Origin: Clostridium sp.
GTDB taxonomy: Bacteria > Bacillota > Clostridia > Clostridiales > Clostridiaceae
Direction of reading: 5' to 3'
Length of the DNA stretch: 64,000 bases
NCBI RefSeq assembly: GCF_016650035.1
Contig: NZ_JAENWM010000005.1
Location: 1 to 64,000, forward strand
In this document: positions 34,918-44,335 of the stretch, piece after piece
How positions within the stretch are numbered: position 1 is the stretch's first letter
Layout: each line of letters starts with the position of its first letter
Translations under genes and position numbers: made by a program
The notes under the pieces: model-generated
The model's database searches: none
Told to the model about the DNA's origin: nothing
Seen by the model: the letters and a program-made list of their open reading frames with translations, nothing else

Positions 34918-35223
34918 TTAATTAATGGTTGTCAATTTTAGTTCGAACTGTTCTTTAACAAGTATTACTGGTACTATTGATAAGCTTGAAATAAAACTCC
35001 ATAAAATATATAAGGTTATAACGCCTTTTAAATTAAACTTAAAATATACAATAATAATTAAAGCTATAATTGAAATAACATTTAAAAAAACTGATATGCA
35101 TATTATTAGTAAAAAGTGTTTGATATTTATTTTTTCTTTAGTATTTCGAATTAAATTTTTAGGGATATTAATATCCTCATTACCTAATTCAAAGAGAAGC
35201 TCTTCTAAATATTTATCTTCCAT
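34918..35223 (-). CDS. small membrane protein, probable sigma-factor partner
   Basis: 101 residues: an acidic helical N-terminus (MEDKYLEELLFELGNEDINI) and two membrane helices (about 33-55 and 62-85). The start overlaps the sigma-factor gene by 11 bases, the usual position of an anti-sigma factor. No HxxxCxxC motif is present, so it is not a ZAS type. The anti-sigma role is inferred from position only. Confidence 0.6.
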   Translation of the reverse strand: MEDKYLEELLFELGNEDINIPKNLIRNTKEKINIKHFLLIICISVFLNVISIIALIIIVYFKFNLKGVITLYILWSFISSLSIVPVILVKEQFELKLTTIN

Positions 35224-35785
35224 AGTTATTATCCTCCATATATTTTTTTAATAACTTTTTAGCTTTATTTAATCTGGATTTTACAGTTCCTTCAGGTATT
35301 TTAAGAATTTCCGAAATTTCTTTTTGCTTTAGTTCATTGAAGTAAAATAATATAACTACCATTCTGTATTCATCTTTTAAATTAACAATACCATTTTGTA
35401 ACTGTTTTTTATTTTGGCAATTATCATATGACTCCTCAGGAAGATAAGTAGTTGCCCTTACATTATCCATTACAATGTTTTTATCGCTAGTATCAAAGAA
35501 ATCTATAGATTTTGAAAACCACCGCTTAATTTTTCTATAATTATCCTTATATAGATTAATAGCAATTGTAAAGAGCCAAGGCTGAAAATTCTTACTTCTG
35601 TCAAAGTCATTCATATATTTAAAAGCTTTTATCCAAGTATCTTGAAATAGATCTTCAGCATTAGTATTGTTTCTATGCAGATTTATACAAAGCTTATACA
35701 GGGGAGTCTTATATTTTACTATAAATAGGTCAAGACCTTGATTTTTATCAATATTATAAATTATCCAAATAGAATTATCATCCAA
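35213..35785 (-). CDS. ECF-type RNA polymerase sigma factor
   Basis: 190 residues. Region 2 has NAEDLFQDTWIKAFKYMNDF and NFQPWLFTIAINLYKDNYRK; region 4 has LKQKEISEILKIPEGTVKSR. I chose TTG at 35785, seven bases after GGGGG; an in-frame GTG 18 bases upstream has no RBS. Heads the operon sigma, small membrane protein, zinc-ribbon membrane protein. Confidence 0.85.
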   Translation of the reverse strand: MDDNSIWIIYNIDKNQGLDLFIVKYKTPLYKLCINLHRNNTNAEDLFQDTWIKAFKYMNDFDRSKNFQPWLFTIAINLYKDNYRKIKRWFSKSIDFFDTSDKNIVMDNVRATTYLPEESYDNCQNKKQLQNGIVNLKDEYRMVVILFYFNELKQKEISEILKIPEGTVKSRLNKAKKLLKKYMEDNNYGR

Positions 35786-35960
35786 AATCTTGCCCCCTTT
35801 CACTATTTACTACGCATGAACATATAAAAGGTTCACTAACCCTTATCCAAATCCACTTTAATTCTACAACTTCATATGAATATTTCAATACATTTTTTAT
35901 GTTTTTTTTACAATTATAGCATTATAGAGTTTATATAATTGATTACAGTTTCTATGATAA

Positions 35961-35999
35961 ATGCTACAATATATTTAATGATATAATTTATTGTAGCAT
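35961..35999. repeat. 11-bp inverted repeat upstream of the ThiF-like gene
   Basis: ATGCTACAATA (35961-35971) and TATTGTAGCAT (35989-35999) are perfectly complementary with a 17-base spacer. It ends 32 bases before the gene start. It may be an operator or a leader hairpin; no T run follows. Confidence 0.55.
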
Positions 36000-36031
36000 T
36001 CTAAATATTTACACGAAGGGGTGATGATAAA

Positions 36032-36718
36032 TTGTTAGATAGATATAAAAAAAATATAACTACTTTATCAATTGATGAAAATGAAAAACTGAAGGATTAT
36101 ACCGTATGCGTAGTAGGTTCTGGAGGTTTAGGCGGATATGCAGTAGAAATGTTAGGTCGACTTGGAATAGGACACATTATTGTGGTAGATTATGACGTGT
36201 TTGATGAATCAAATTTAAACAGACAGATACTTTCTGACAATAAATCCTTAGGATTTAAAAAAGCTATTATCGCAAAGAATCGTATGGCGGATGTTAATCC
36301 TCTTGTTAAAGTGGATGCAATAGTTGAAAAATTTACAAGCTTAAATGGGCGAAATATCTTAAAGGATGTAAATATTGTTGTGGATGCATTAGATAATATG
36401 GAAACAAGATTAACTTTAGAAGAAATCTGTGAGGAGCTTAATATACCAATGGTACATGGTTCTATAGCCGGATGGTATGGACAAGTTACAACAGTTCTAC
36501 CTGGTGATAAAACCTTAAGCCGTTTTTATGCTGGAAAACCTCTAAAAGGTATAGAGGATAAGTTAGGTAATCCCTCCTTTACACCAGCTTTAGTTGCCTC
36601 TATACAGGTTAGTGAAATAGTAAAACTACTTATTGGCAGAGGCGAAATTTTAAGCAAAAAGATGTTATTTATTGATACGCTTATGCAAGAATACGAAGTT
36701 GTTAAATTATTTGATTAG
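36032..36718 (+). CDS. ThiF/MoeB/HesA-family adenylyltransferase-like protein
   Basis: 228 residues. The ATP-binding motif GSGGLGGYAVEMLGRLG lies near residue 28, followed by DYDVFDESNLNRQIL (adenylate-binding Asp and Arg) and DALDNMETR. This is the E1-like fold that activates the C-terminus of ThiS/MoaD-type sulfur carriers. The zinc-binding CxxC pairs of MoeB are absent, and no sulfur-carrier gene is adjacent, so its partner is unknown. TTG start eight bases after AAGGGGTG. Confidence 0.8.
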   Translation: MLDRYKKNITTLSIDENEKLKDYTVCVVGSGGLGGYAVEMLGRLGIGHIIVVDYDVFDESNLNRQILSDNKSLGFKKAIIAKNRMADVNPLVKVDAIVEKFTSLNGRNILKDVNIVVDALDNMETRLTLEEICEELNIPMVHGSIAGWYGQVTTVLPGDKTLSRFYAGKPLKGIEDKLGNPSFTPALVASIQVSEIVKLLIGRGEILSKKMLFIDTLMQEYEVVKLFD

Positions 36719-36722
36719 GTAT

Positions 36723-36751
36723 AAAAAAATCACAGGCCTACCCCCTGTGAT
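36723..36751 (-). terminator. terminator of the LysM/L,D-transpeptidase gene
   Basis: ATCACAGG (36729-36736) pairs with CCTGTGAT (36744-36751). On the minus strand seven T follow. It may also end the convergent ThiF-like transcript. Confidence 0.75.
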
Positions 36752-36800
36752 CATAATACTGGATGTTGAAGCAGAATGTGTATTTTTTGAAAGAAACTTG

Positions 36801-37673
36801 CTAGAATATCTCAACTACAGTACCTACATTCACATAGTTGAAAAGGTCCTCTACATCACTAGCATACATTCTCACACAGCCGTTTGAGGCAGCTGTACCT
36901 ATGGAAGCTGGATTATTTGTGCCGTGTATACCGTAATGAGGTTTTGACAAACCCATCCATCTCGACCCAAAAGGCCCACCAGGGTTAAGCTGTTTGTTAA
37001 CCACAGTAAAAGTTCCCATAGGAGTAGGTGTTGTAGGTTTACCCACAGCAACGGGATATACCTTGAATAACTTTTTATTTCGATATAAGGTAAGGTTTTT
37101 CGTTATAGTATTTATAGCAATACTATAAATACTTGGAGCAACAGGAACACATATAACTAGTCCTTCATACAAATTTTCAGGAACTACAGTAGGATTTGCA
37201 TTTAATAAGCTCAGGAGAGAGAGATTGAATAACTTTGCAATTGACCCAAAAGTTTCTCCTTTGCGAATAACATAGGAGTTAAACATCGGGCATACTGTTT
37301 GCTGCGTTTTTTCCTGTGATATACAGATAACCTGCCCTATCCTTAAATTTTTAGGTACAATGCCTGGATTTACTAATAGAATTGCTTCTATTGTAGTATT
37401 AAATCTATTGGCAATTCCAGCTATTGTGTCTCTTGTTTTTATTTCATAGGGAGACGTACCGATAGGACATATAGGATCCTGTATCTTAGTTAGTGGTATA
37501 CAAATTACCTGCCCTATTCTTAAACTTTCGGTATTAATGCCAGGGTTTAATGAAACAATAGCAGCGACTGTTGTATTGAATTTGCTTGCAATTTTATACA
37601 ACATATCACCATTTTGAACTACGTAAGCCGATGCACCGGTAGGACATTGACGATTTGAATCTTCATAATTTAT
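36801..37673 (-). CDS. triple-LysM L,D-transpeptidase (YkuD); apparent ATA start
   Basis: 290 residues: three LysM domains (about 10-55, 72-118, 130-175; each with NTTVAAIVSLNPG-like cores) then a YkuD domain with the catalytic motif HYGIHGTNN and ASNGCVRM. LysM binds peptidoglycan glycan; YkuD cross-links or attaches proteins to it. No signal peptide, as in spore-associated YkuD proteins. The only conventional start, GTG at 37682, is part of the Shine-Dalgarno GAGGTG. ATA at 37673 is six bases after it and aligns residue-for-residue with the paralogue's ATG (NYEDSNRQCP versus TYRNPNNQCP). Confidence 0.8.
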   Translation of the reverse strand: MNYEDSNRQCPTGASAYVVQNGDMLYKIASKFNTTVAAIVSLNPGINTESLRIGQVICIPLTKIQDPICPIGTSPYEIKTRDTIAGIANRFNTTIEAILLVNPGIVPKNLRIGQVICISQEKTQQTVCPMFNSYVIRKGETFGSIAKLFNLSLLSLLNANPTVVPENLYEGLVICVPVAPSIYSIAINTITKNLTLYRNKKLFKVYPVAVGKPTTPTPMGTFTVVNKQLNPGGPFGSRWMGLSKPHYGIHGTNNPASIGTAASNGCVRMYASDVEDLFNYVNVGTVVEIF

Positions 37674-37711
37674 ATAACTCACCTCGAAATTAAAATATTA
37701 AATAAAAACCA

Positions 37712-38407
37712 TCACAGTATTTTTACAGTTGTAACTACAGGTATAAGATTAAAAAGTTCACTTATATCCTTGTTGGACAATACTATACTACGACCTTCTG
37801 AAATGTTTTTAATAAACTGTGGATTATTTGTACCTTGTATACCTAACCCGGGTTCAGAAAGTCCAATCCATCTTGCACCTCGTTCTACCCCAGGATCTAC
37901 TTGCTTATTCACTACTTTAAAAGTACCTCTGGGAATTGGAGTAGTAGGATTTTCAATCCCGATTATGTATATTTTGAACACATTACCGTTTTGATATACT
38001 ACAAGCCTCCTTTTACCTACATCGATTTCAACGTTAACAAGAAGTGGTGCAACAGGTATACATAATACCTGATCTTTATACAAATCATCAGGGTCAATTC
38101 CATAGTTTGAGTACAACAGCTGCTGAACTGTAATATTAAAGCCGTTAGCAATTGAATAGAGGGTATCTTCATCTACCACAACATAGTAATTAGTTGTGGG
38201 ACAAGAAGGATACATTTGAAACATTAAAGGGACGCATATTAGTTGCCCTATTAGCAATGCATTTGGGTCTATGCCAGGGTTAAACTTCAGTATGTCTTGT
38301 ACAGTAGTGTTATAGAAGAATGCTATATTTCCCAAAGTATCCTTCTCTCTAACTATATAAGGTACTGATCCAGCGGGACACTGGTTATTAGGATTTCGAT
38401 AAGTCAT
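37712..38407 (-). CDS. LysM-YkuD paralogue lacking the catalytic cysteine
   Basis: 231 residues: two LysM domains (about 10-55 and 68-113) and a YkuD-like domain (about 120-231). Aligned with the downstream paralogue, HYGIHGTNN is GLGIQGTNN and ASNGCVRM is SEGRSIVL, so the active-site His, Gly, Cys and Arg are replaced by Gln, Arg, Ser and Val. It keeps the fold landmarks (TTPIPRGTFKVVNKQVDPG). It is probably a non-catalytic wall-binding protein. ATG at 38407 follows GGGAGTG; an upstream ATG at 38440 lacks an RBS. About 40 bases separate the pair. Confidence 0.8.
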   Translation of the reverse strand: MTYRNPNNQCPAGSVPYIVREKDTLGNIAFFYNTTVQDILKFNPGIDPNALLIGQLICVPLMFQMYPSCPTTNYYVVVDEDTLYSIANGFNITVQQLLYSNYGIDPDDLYKDQVLCIPVAPLLVNVEIDVGKRRLVVYQNGNVFKIYIIGIENPTTPIPRGTFKVVNKQVDPGVERGARWIGLSEPGLGIQGTNNPQFIKNISEGRSIVLSNKDISELFNLIPVVTTVKIL

Positions 38408-38524
38408 AGTTATCACTCCCAAAAATGAATATATTTCCATAATATTCTATACCTATTAAATATGTTACGATATTTGCATGCTTTATTTTATTTATTATAG
38501 ATTTAAATTGTTCTAATAAAAATA

Positions 38525-38551
38525 AACAACCTCTTAATGAGGTTGTTTTTT
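38525..38551 (-). terminator. terminator after the MBL-fold gene
   Basis: AACAACCTC (38525-38533) pairs with GAGGTTGTT (38539-38547), with T-rich tails on both strands. It lies downstream of the stop at 38592. Confidence 0.85.
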
Positions 38552-38591
38552 ATTTATCACTTTTTTATATTACGTTTTTTATTTTAAAATA

Positions 38592-40124
38592 TTATTCAGA
38601 TTCCGTTTCATCGTAAATAAAATCTTTTAAACCATCAAGCAGTTTTTTCTTATCTAGCCTTTCAATATTGTTTATTGACTTAATGTGTTTTATTAATTTG
38701 TTCCTTAGATTTTCATCATTTTTATCGGTTTTTTCGTTAATATAAAATTCCTCTCCACTTTCAACAATTCTAGAACTATAGTCATTAGAATCCAATAATT
38801 CTTGAAAGCTCTCCTGTGCTTCTTTATCCCCATGAACAAGAAGAATTTCCTTTGGTTTTTCCATAAAGCTTTCTATCCAATTGAATAACCCGTTTCTATC
38901 AGCGTGTCCTGATAATCCCTCTAGGTTATAAATATGAGCTTTAACAGCAATTTGTTCTCCAAATATTTTAACTGTTTTTGCACCATCTCGTATATATCGC
39001 CCCAAGGTGCCTTCTGCTTGATATCCTACAAAAACAAGCGATGATTCTGGTCTCCATAAATTGTGCTTAAGATGATGTTTAATCCTGCCTGCATCACACA
39101 TACCACTTGCAGAAATAATTATTGCATTGCTCTCAATTTTATTTAATTCCATCGAATCATTTGAGGAAACTGAGAAATTCAAACCATCAAATCTAAATGG
39201 ATAATCCCCTTTCATTACAAGTTCTTTAGCCTCTTTATCATAATCCTCATCATGGCTTTCAAATATCTTTGTTGCTCGAATAGCTAAAGGACTATCGATA
39301 TAAACCTTAATATCCTTCAAATCTTCATTTTCTACATATTTATTTAATTCGTATAAAATCTCCTGAGTCCTCCCAACTGCAAATGAAGGTATAATAACAT
39401 TTCCCCCTCTTGCAAAGGTCTCCTTAATTATTTTTAATAACTCCTTTAAATTTTCACGAATCTCAGGATGAACTCTATTACCGTAAGTAGTCTCTATTAT
39501 CAGGTAATCTGTATAATTAATGATGGTTGGATCCTTTATAATTGCCTTATTAATATTGCCCAAATCACCACTGTACACAAGCTTTACTTCTTCTTTATTT
39601 TCTTCTGTCATATATAATTCAATAATAGCAGACCCCAAAAGATGTCCCGCATCTCTAAATCTTATTTTTAGCCCATCAAAAACCTCTATTATCTCATCAT
39701 AGGGAAATGCTCTAAAAAGATCAAGAGATCGTTCAGCCCATTTAACTGTATATAGTGGTTCTATAGCTTTTAATCCCTGGCGTTTTCTTTTTCTGTTTTT
39801 CCACTCCATCTCAGATTCATGAATATGTCCACTGTCAGGAAGCATAATACTGCATAAATCCATTGTTGCTTCAGTGGATAAAATCTCTCCCTTAAACCCC
39901 ATCTTGTAAAGTAGTGGTATTCTTCCACTATGATCTATATGTGCATGTGATAAAATAACATAGTCTATCTCTTTTGGATTAAAATCAAATTCCTCATTTC
40001 CAAATTCTTTTTCACCTTTGCCCTGATATAAACCACAATCAAGCAAAACAGTCTTTCCATTTATGTGTAAAATGTGGCATGAACCTGTAACAGTTTTTGC
40101 TGCTCCATAGAATTGAATTTTCAT
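38592..40124 (-). CDS. MBL-fold/beta-CASP metallohydrolase, RNase-like
   Basis: 510 residues. The metallo-beta-lactamase core has SHAHIDHSGRIP (HxHxDH), a later His in DAGHLLGSA and Asp in VYSGDLGN. The beta-CASP domain has PSFAVGRTQE and SASGMCDAGRI, and the C-terminal RNA-specificity motif is LSGHADRNGL. This is the CPSF/RNase J-like group acting on nucleic acid. I chose the ATG six bases after AGGAGG (MKIQFYGAAKTVTG), not the ATG seven codons upstream. Single gene. Confidence 0.85.
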   Translation of the reverse strand: MKIQFYGAAKTVTGSCHILHINGKTVLLDCGLYQGKGEKEFGNEEFDFNPKEIDYVILSHAHIDHSGRIPLLYKMGFKGEILSTEATMDLCSIMLPDSGHIHESEMEWKNRKRKRQGLKAIEPLYTVKWAERSLDLFRAFPYDEIIEVFDGLKIRFRDAGHLLGSAIIELYMTEENKEEVKLVYSGDLGNINKAIIKDPTIINYTDYLIIETTYGNRVHPEIRENLKELLKIIKETFARGGNVIIPSFAVGRTQEILYELNKYVENEDLKDIKVYIDSPLAIRATKIFESHDEDYDKEAKELVMKGDYPFRFDGLNFSVSSNDSMELNKIESNAIIISASGMCDAGRIKHHLKHNLWRPESSLVFVGYQAEGTLGRYIRDGAKTVKIFGEQIAVKAHIYNLEGLSGHADRNGLFNWIESFMEKPKEILLVHGDKEAQESFQELLDSNDYSSRIVESGEEFYINEKTDKNDENLRNKLIKHIKSINNIERLDKKKLLDGLKDFIYDETESE

Positions 40125-40295
40125 AATAATCCTCCTGTTCATCATGTAATAGGTGCTTTATATACTGTTTAAAAGAATTACACTAAATTTCGTCTAAAAC
40201 TTTCAAATTATTCAGATATTTCTTTCTATTATAACAGAAATATGATAATAAACATAGCTTGATTATTAGACTATCTATCCTTTGTTTGTGGTTTT

Positions 40296-40919
40296 TTATA
40301 TAAGCCTTACAACTATCCTATGGAATACATCTACAGTATCTTCTAAATTCAGGGAGGCATCTTTTATGTGATGGTATACTTCTCTATATTTTATTGCATT
40401 CATTGGATCGCTTGTTTTAAATATAACGGTCATTCCATCTCTATAAAGCTTCTCTACTTCAGTATGAGTAGCTCTCATTTTAATTATATATTCTTGTGAC
40501 TTAATCGGATTATTTTTCAGTATATTTATTGATTCTAAAAGAAAGTCTGTACCTTCTTTTAGTTTAGAAACCATTAAGGTTATGATATCATCTGGTGCTA
40601 CTTCAAAAGTTTCCATAGAGAGTAAGGTTGATTTGGTATATTTTATTATCTTATCCATTGCAATAGAAAAAGAATATATATCAGCCCTATCAAACGGAGT
40701 AGTAAAAGCTTCTATTAATTTGCTTTCCATACTCATTCTAGCTTCATCAGCATCTTTAACATACAAAAGTAGATTTTGCTTTTCTTCATCAGATCCACTA
40801 CTCAGCCATTTTTGTAGCATATCTACCCCGAAAGCATTTATTTCTGCTTGATTGTATAACATTTCATAAAAATCATATTTATCTGGGAAAAACCTATCCA
40901 TAATACTTCCTTTGTCCAT
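40296..40919 (-). CDS. DUF47 (PhoU-like) phosphate transport accessory protein
   Basis: 207 residues, all helical: DKYDFYEMLYNQAEINAFGV, TPFDRADIYSFSIAMDKII and a C-terminal EVYHHIKDASLNLEDTVDV, as in DUF47/YkaA proteins, which pair with Pit transporters and probably regulate them. It is 12 bases after the Pit gene. ATG six bases after GGAGG. Confidence 0.9.
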   Translation of the reverse strand: MDKGSIMDRFFPDKYDFYEMLYNQAEINAFGVDMLQKWLSSGSDEEKQNLLLYVKDADEARMSMESKLIEAFTTPFDRADIYSFSIAMDKIIKYTKSTLLSMETFEVAPDDIITLMVSKLKEGTDFLLESINILKNNPIKSQEYIIKMRATHTEVEKLYRDGMTVIFKTSDPMNAIKYREVYHHIKDASLNLEDTVDVFHRIVVRLI

Positions 40920-40931
40920 ATTTTACCTCCA

Positions 40932-41978
40932 CTATATTATTTTAAAAATTAAATTTAATAATTGATATACAACAGCAGAAACAATTGCAGTTAGTGGTAT
41001 TGTAATAATCCAAGCAATAAGAATTTCTTTTGTAATACCCCAATGTACCATTTTATATTCATCTGCTGCACCTACACCAATAACACTCCCCACTACCACA
41101 TGAGTTGTAGATACAGGAGCCCCAATTATAGTAGCTATGAAAACTGAACCTAATGAGGCTAATTGAGAATTAGTGCTATGAATTGGTCCCACTGTATATA
41201 TTCCTCTCCCGATAGTTTTAATTATACTCCATCCTCCAAGCATTGTTCCAATAAACATAACCGTTCCACCAGAAATCCGCACCCAAACTGGAATACCCTG
41301 CACAGTTACACTTCCTCCTGCCACTAATGCTAATGTTATTATTCTAAATATTTTTTGAGTATCATTAGCTCCGTGGCTATATGCAAGAATTGCTGCAGTC
41401 ACCCATTGTATTTTTTTAAGGGATTTATTTACAGTAAATTTAGCATTTCTAAGTAGAACCTTGCTTATTTTTTGTAGAATAAAAGCAACAATAAACCCCA
41501 AAAGCGGCGAAATAACTAGTGCCGCAACTACCTTTACAATCCCTGTAATTTGGTGATTTGATCCAATAAATTGCTTAAAGCCCCATAATACATGAGTATT
41601 TCCTGAAGAAACCCAAACTGCTCCTATAATTCCACCAATTAAAGCATGGGTAGAGCTTGAAGGTAGCCCCAATTTCCAGGTAACTAGATTCCATATTACT
41701 GCTCCAAGCATTGCAGCTAGAAGTATCTTAAGCAAGAAGGGATTCGCTGGTAGATCTATTACATTAGAAATAGTATCTGCTACCGCGCTTCCTCCAAAAA
41801 TTGCACCTAAAAGGCCAAAAACTGATGCAACACCAATAGCTTGCTTTGGTGTCGCTGCTCCGGAAATGATAAAAGTTGCCACTACAGAGCTTGCATCATG
41901 AAGTCCATTTGATAAAGCAAAAATAAGTGCAATTACAATCACACTTATTAAAATCATGGTAATACTGATGGGTATCAT
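40932..41978 (-). CDS. inorganic phosphate transporter, Pit family
   Basis: 348 residues, about ten membrane helices. The duplicated PiT motifs are visible: FALSNGLHDASSVVATFI near the N-terminus and AYSHGANDTQKIFRIIT in the middle, plus GLPSSSTHALIGG and GAPVSTTHVVVGS. It imports phosphate with protons or sodium. First gene of a two-gene operon with the DUF47 regulator. Confidence 0.9.
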   Translation of the reverse strand: MIPISITMILISVIVIALIFALSNGLHDASSVVATFIISGAATPKQAIGVASVFGLLGAIFGGSAVADTISNVIDLPANPFLLKILLAAMLGAVIWNLVTWKLGLPSSSTHALIGGIIGAVWVSSGNTHVLWGFKQFIGSNHQITGIVKVVAALVISPLLGFIVAFILQKISKVLLRNAKFTVNKSLKKIQWVTAAILAYSHGANDTQKIFRIITLALVAGGSVTVQGIPVWVRISGGTVMFIGTMLGGWSIIKTIGRGIYTVGPIHSTNSQLASLGSVFIATIIGAPVSTTHVVVGSVIGVGAADEYKMVHWGITKEILIAWIITIPLTAIVSAVVYQLLNLIFKII

Positions 41979-42043
41979 ATCATCACATCCTAATACTAAT
42001 AATATACCATATATATTCTCATTCTATTGCAACTCAATTCTTT

Positions 42044-42884
42044 TTATGAACGATCTGCCCATTCTAAACTAATTTCAACAATTTCTGGAACAGCAAAAAA
42101 TCTTATAGGCAAAGTTCCATTACCTATGCCATTGGTTAATACTATATTTCTATTTTTCTCATGAACTATTTTCTTCGAGTACTTTTGACCATATTTTGAA
42201 GATGTATGAGGTGCGTATAATCCAAAAAAAGTTACTTGACCACCATGAGTATGTCCTGAGATTCCTAAGTCATAATTAATCAGGTTTTTATAATCACTAA
42301 AAAAATCCGGATTATGTGATATAGCAATAGTAAACACATCGCTACTTTCTTTAAGTAAATTAACCTTTTGATTTCCTTTAACTAAATCATCCATTCCTAT
42401 TAGTTGTATACTATCTTTCTCAATATTAAGAGATACCTTTGTATTTTTAAGTAGCTTAAAATAACTTGAATTTATTTCATTTAGTAAGGATTCCCTTCTG
42501 TTAAAATAATCATGATTCCCTAGCACTGTAAAAACTCCTAACTTAGATTCTAATTTCCTTAGTATTACAAAGCTTTCTTCTAAATACTTACTTACTTACA
42601 TCCTTATTACTTTTCACTGAAATATCTAAGTAATCCCCACCTATTATTACAATATCCGGCTCTAATTTATTAATTCTATTGACTACCTTTATCAATCTCT
42701 TGGCCATGAAAAATCTTCCATAGTGTATGTCTGATATAAAAACAATTTTAAAATTGTTAAAACACTTTGGTATCTTAACATTTTTAATTCTAGTTTTTCT
42801 GACTCTAAAAACTTGAGCCTCAATTAGCATCCACAATAAAAATAAAAGAAATAAATATATTAAAATATGAAATACATTAGTCAT
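42044..42884 (-). pseudogene. YkuE-like metallophosphoesterase, frameshifted in a tetranucleotide repeat
   Basis: The N-terminal piece (42588-42884) has a membrane anchor and FKIVFISDIHYG and VIIGGDYLD (metal motifs). The C-terminal piece (42044-42526) has VLGNHDYF, AISHNP and GISGHTHGGQ. Between them the minus-strand codons run GAT GTA AGT AAG TAA. The repeat is GTAA three times plus GTA (plus strand 42585-42599). Removing one unit restores one continuous frame through KYLEESFVILRKLE to GNHD. ATG follows GGGGAG. Function is lost unless the repeat shifts back. Confidence 0.85.
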
Positions 42885-43040
42885 ACATTCTCCCCTTTGC
42901 TAAACTCTATAACTACTGAAGAACTTTTAAACACAAATCCGTTGCAATAGTAACAAAACTTATTTATTTTGTCATGTAATATATTAACATCATACCATAA
43001 TTATTATAAACTTATATCTGCTATAATCTAAGACAAATAA

Positions 43041-43070
43041 ACAAATCCTCTTAAAGCTAAGAGGATTTGT
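43041..43070 (-). terminator. terminator of the small membrane protein gene
   Basis: ACAAATCCTCTT (43041-43052) and AAGAGGATTTGT (43059-43070) are perfectly complementary, with a T-rich tail on the minus strand. Confidence 0.8.
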
Positions 43071-43073
43071 TCG

Positions 43074-43412
43074 CTATATATTATTTATTAAATTCCCAAA
43101 TGTATAAATTAACCCAATTAATATGAATATTACAGGAATAACTAATACCGTAGAAAGTTTACTTACATCTTTTTTAATTGCAAAATATATTGTTGGAACA
43201 GCAATTGTAATCCATATAAGAATATCAGTCAGTGCATCCATAGCCTTAAGCGTATTTATATTTACCTTAAATTCTAAATAAATAAGAATTCCTAATGCGA
43301 TATACATTAATTTAAAGTATTTATCATTTTTAGTGTGACTCACTAGAACACGCCCTATTAAAACTAAGAAAAAAGCCAATATAGCTAAAGCGACTTGAAA
43401 TCCAGCACTAAT
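43074..43412 (-). CDS. small four-helix membrane protein; apparent ATT start
   Basis: 112 residues, about four hydrophobic helices, no recognised family. The only conventional start, TTG at 43379, would cut the first helix and has no RBS. A strong GGGGG (43424-43420), part of a longer GGGGGAGGGGG, lies seven bases before ATT at 43412. From there the frame reads I/M-SAGFQVALAILAFFLVLIG, a complete first helix. I infer ATT initiation. Confidence 0.65.
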   Translation of the reverse strand: MSAGFQVALAILAFFLVLIGRVLVSHTKNDKYFKLMYIALGILIYLEFKVNINTLKAMDALTDILIWITIAVPTIYFAIKKDVSKLSTVLVIPVIFILIGLIYTFGNLINNI

Positions 43413-43496
43413 TTTAGTTCCCCCTCCCCCATTAATCCTCTTAATTATTTATATTGATTTTACTACGTAAACATTCCAACATCAAAAAATAAGCTA

Positions 43497-44315
43497 TTAT
43501 GGTATTTTAAGTACATCTCTGAGTGCTTTGGCAACGCCATCTTCATCATTTGAAACTGTTACTAAATCTGCTATATCTTTTACGACCTGCTCTGCATTTC
43601 CTACTGCAATAGCATACCCTGCATATTCAAGCATGCTTATATCATTATGATTATCCCCTATAGCAATAATTTCTTCTCTTTTTATTTTCAGCATCTCTGC
43701 TAAATTCCTTAAAGCATTGCCTTTAGAAACCCCCTCTGACATAATATCTAGCAAATTCGTAGATGATTTAACAGCCTCTATACCAGAAATTTTATTTATT
43801 TCACCTTTAACTCGTTCAAGAAGTTCAGAATCATCATTGCTAACTAAAATTTTATATACTTTTTCATCTAAGTCTGTATAGATATTGTCAACGATTTTTA
43901 TAGCAACCTTTTCTTCCTCGCATAGACTCTCATTACGCTTTTCAAAATACTTCATTCTTCCTTCTATACTTTCACTATAAACTGTATACTCACAATACAC
44001 AGCAAATGTAAGATTATTTAATTTGCATATATCTATAACTTTTGTAAAGTCTATTTTTTTTATAATCTGTGCATTGTAGAACTCACCCTTAATAACATTT
44101 CTAACTAAAGCACCATTACAAGAGATAACTGGGGTATTATTTCCTATTTGCCTCAGATACGGTTTAATCATTGTATCCAATCTTCCAGTAGCTATAGAAA
44201 ATAAAATCCCTCTTTCATTTAATTCTTTAACAATTTTTAAATTCTCAACAGAAATTTCATCTTTACTATTTAAAAAAGTTCCATCCATATCCGTAACTAC
44301 TAGTTTGTAACTCAT
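43497..44315 (-). CDS. Cof-type HAD-IIB phosphatase
   Basis: 272 residues with the four HAD motifs: VVTDMDGTFLNS (motif I), SIATGR (II), a Lys near residue 200 (SKGNAL, III) and IAIGDNHNDISMLEYAG (IV). The cap insertion of about residues 85-185 marks the Cof/IIB type, which hydrolyses sugar and cofactor phosphates. Single gene; sugar-gene remnants lie just upstream. Confidence 0.9.
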   Translation of the reverse strand: MSYKLVVTDMDGTFLNSKDEISVENLKIVKELNERGILFSIATGRLDTMIKPYLRQIGNNTPVISCNGALVRNVIKGEFYNAQIIKKIDFTKVIDICKLNNLTFAVYCEYTVYSESIEGRMKYFEKRNESLCEEEKVAIKIVDNIYTDLDEKVYKILVSNDDSELLERVKGEINKISGIEAVKSSTNLLDIMSEGVSKGNALRNLAEMLKIKREEIIAIGDNHNDISMLEYAGYAIAVGNAEQVVKDIADLVTVSNDEDGVAKALRDVLKIP

Positions 44316-44335
44316 ATTAATCTCCCATATCTTTA

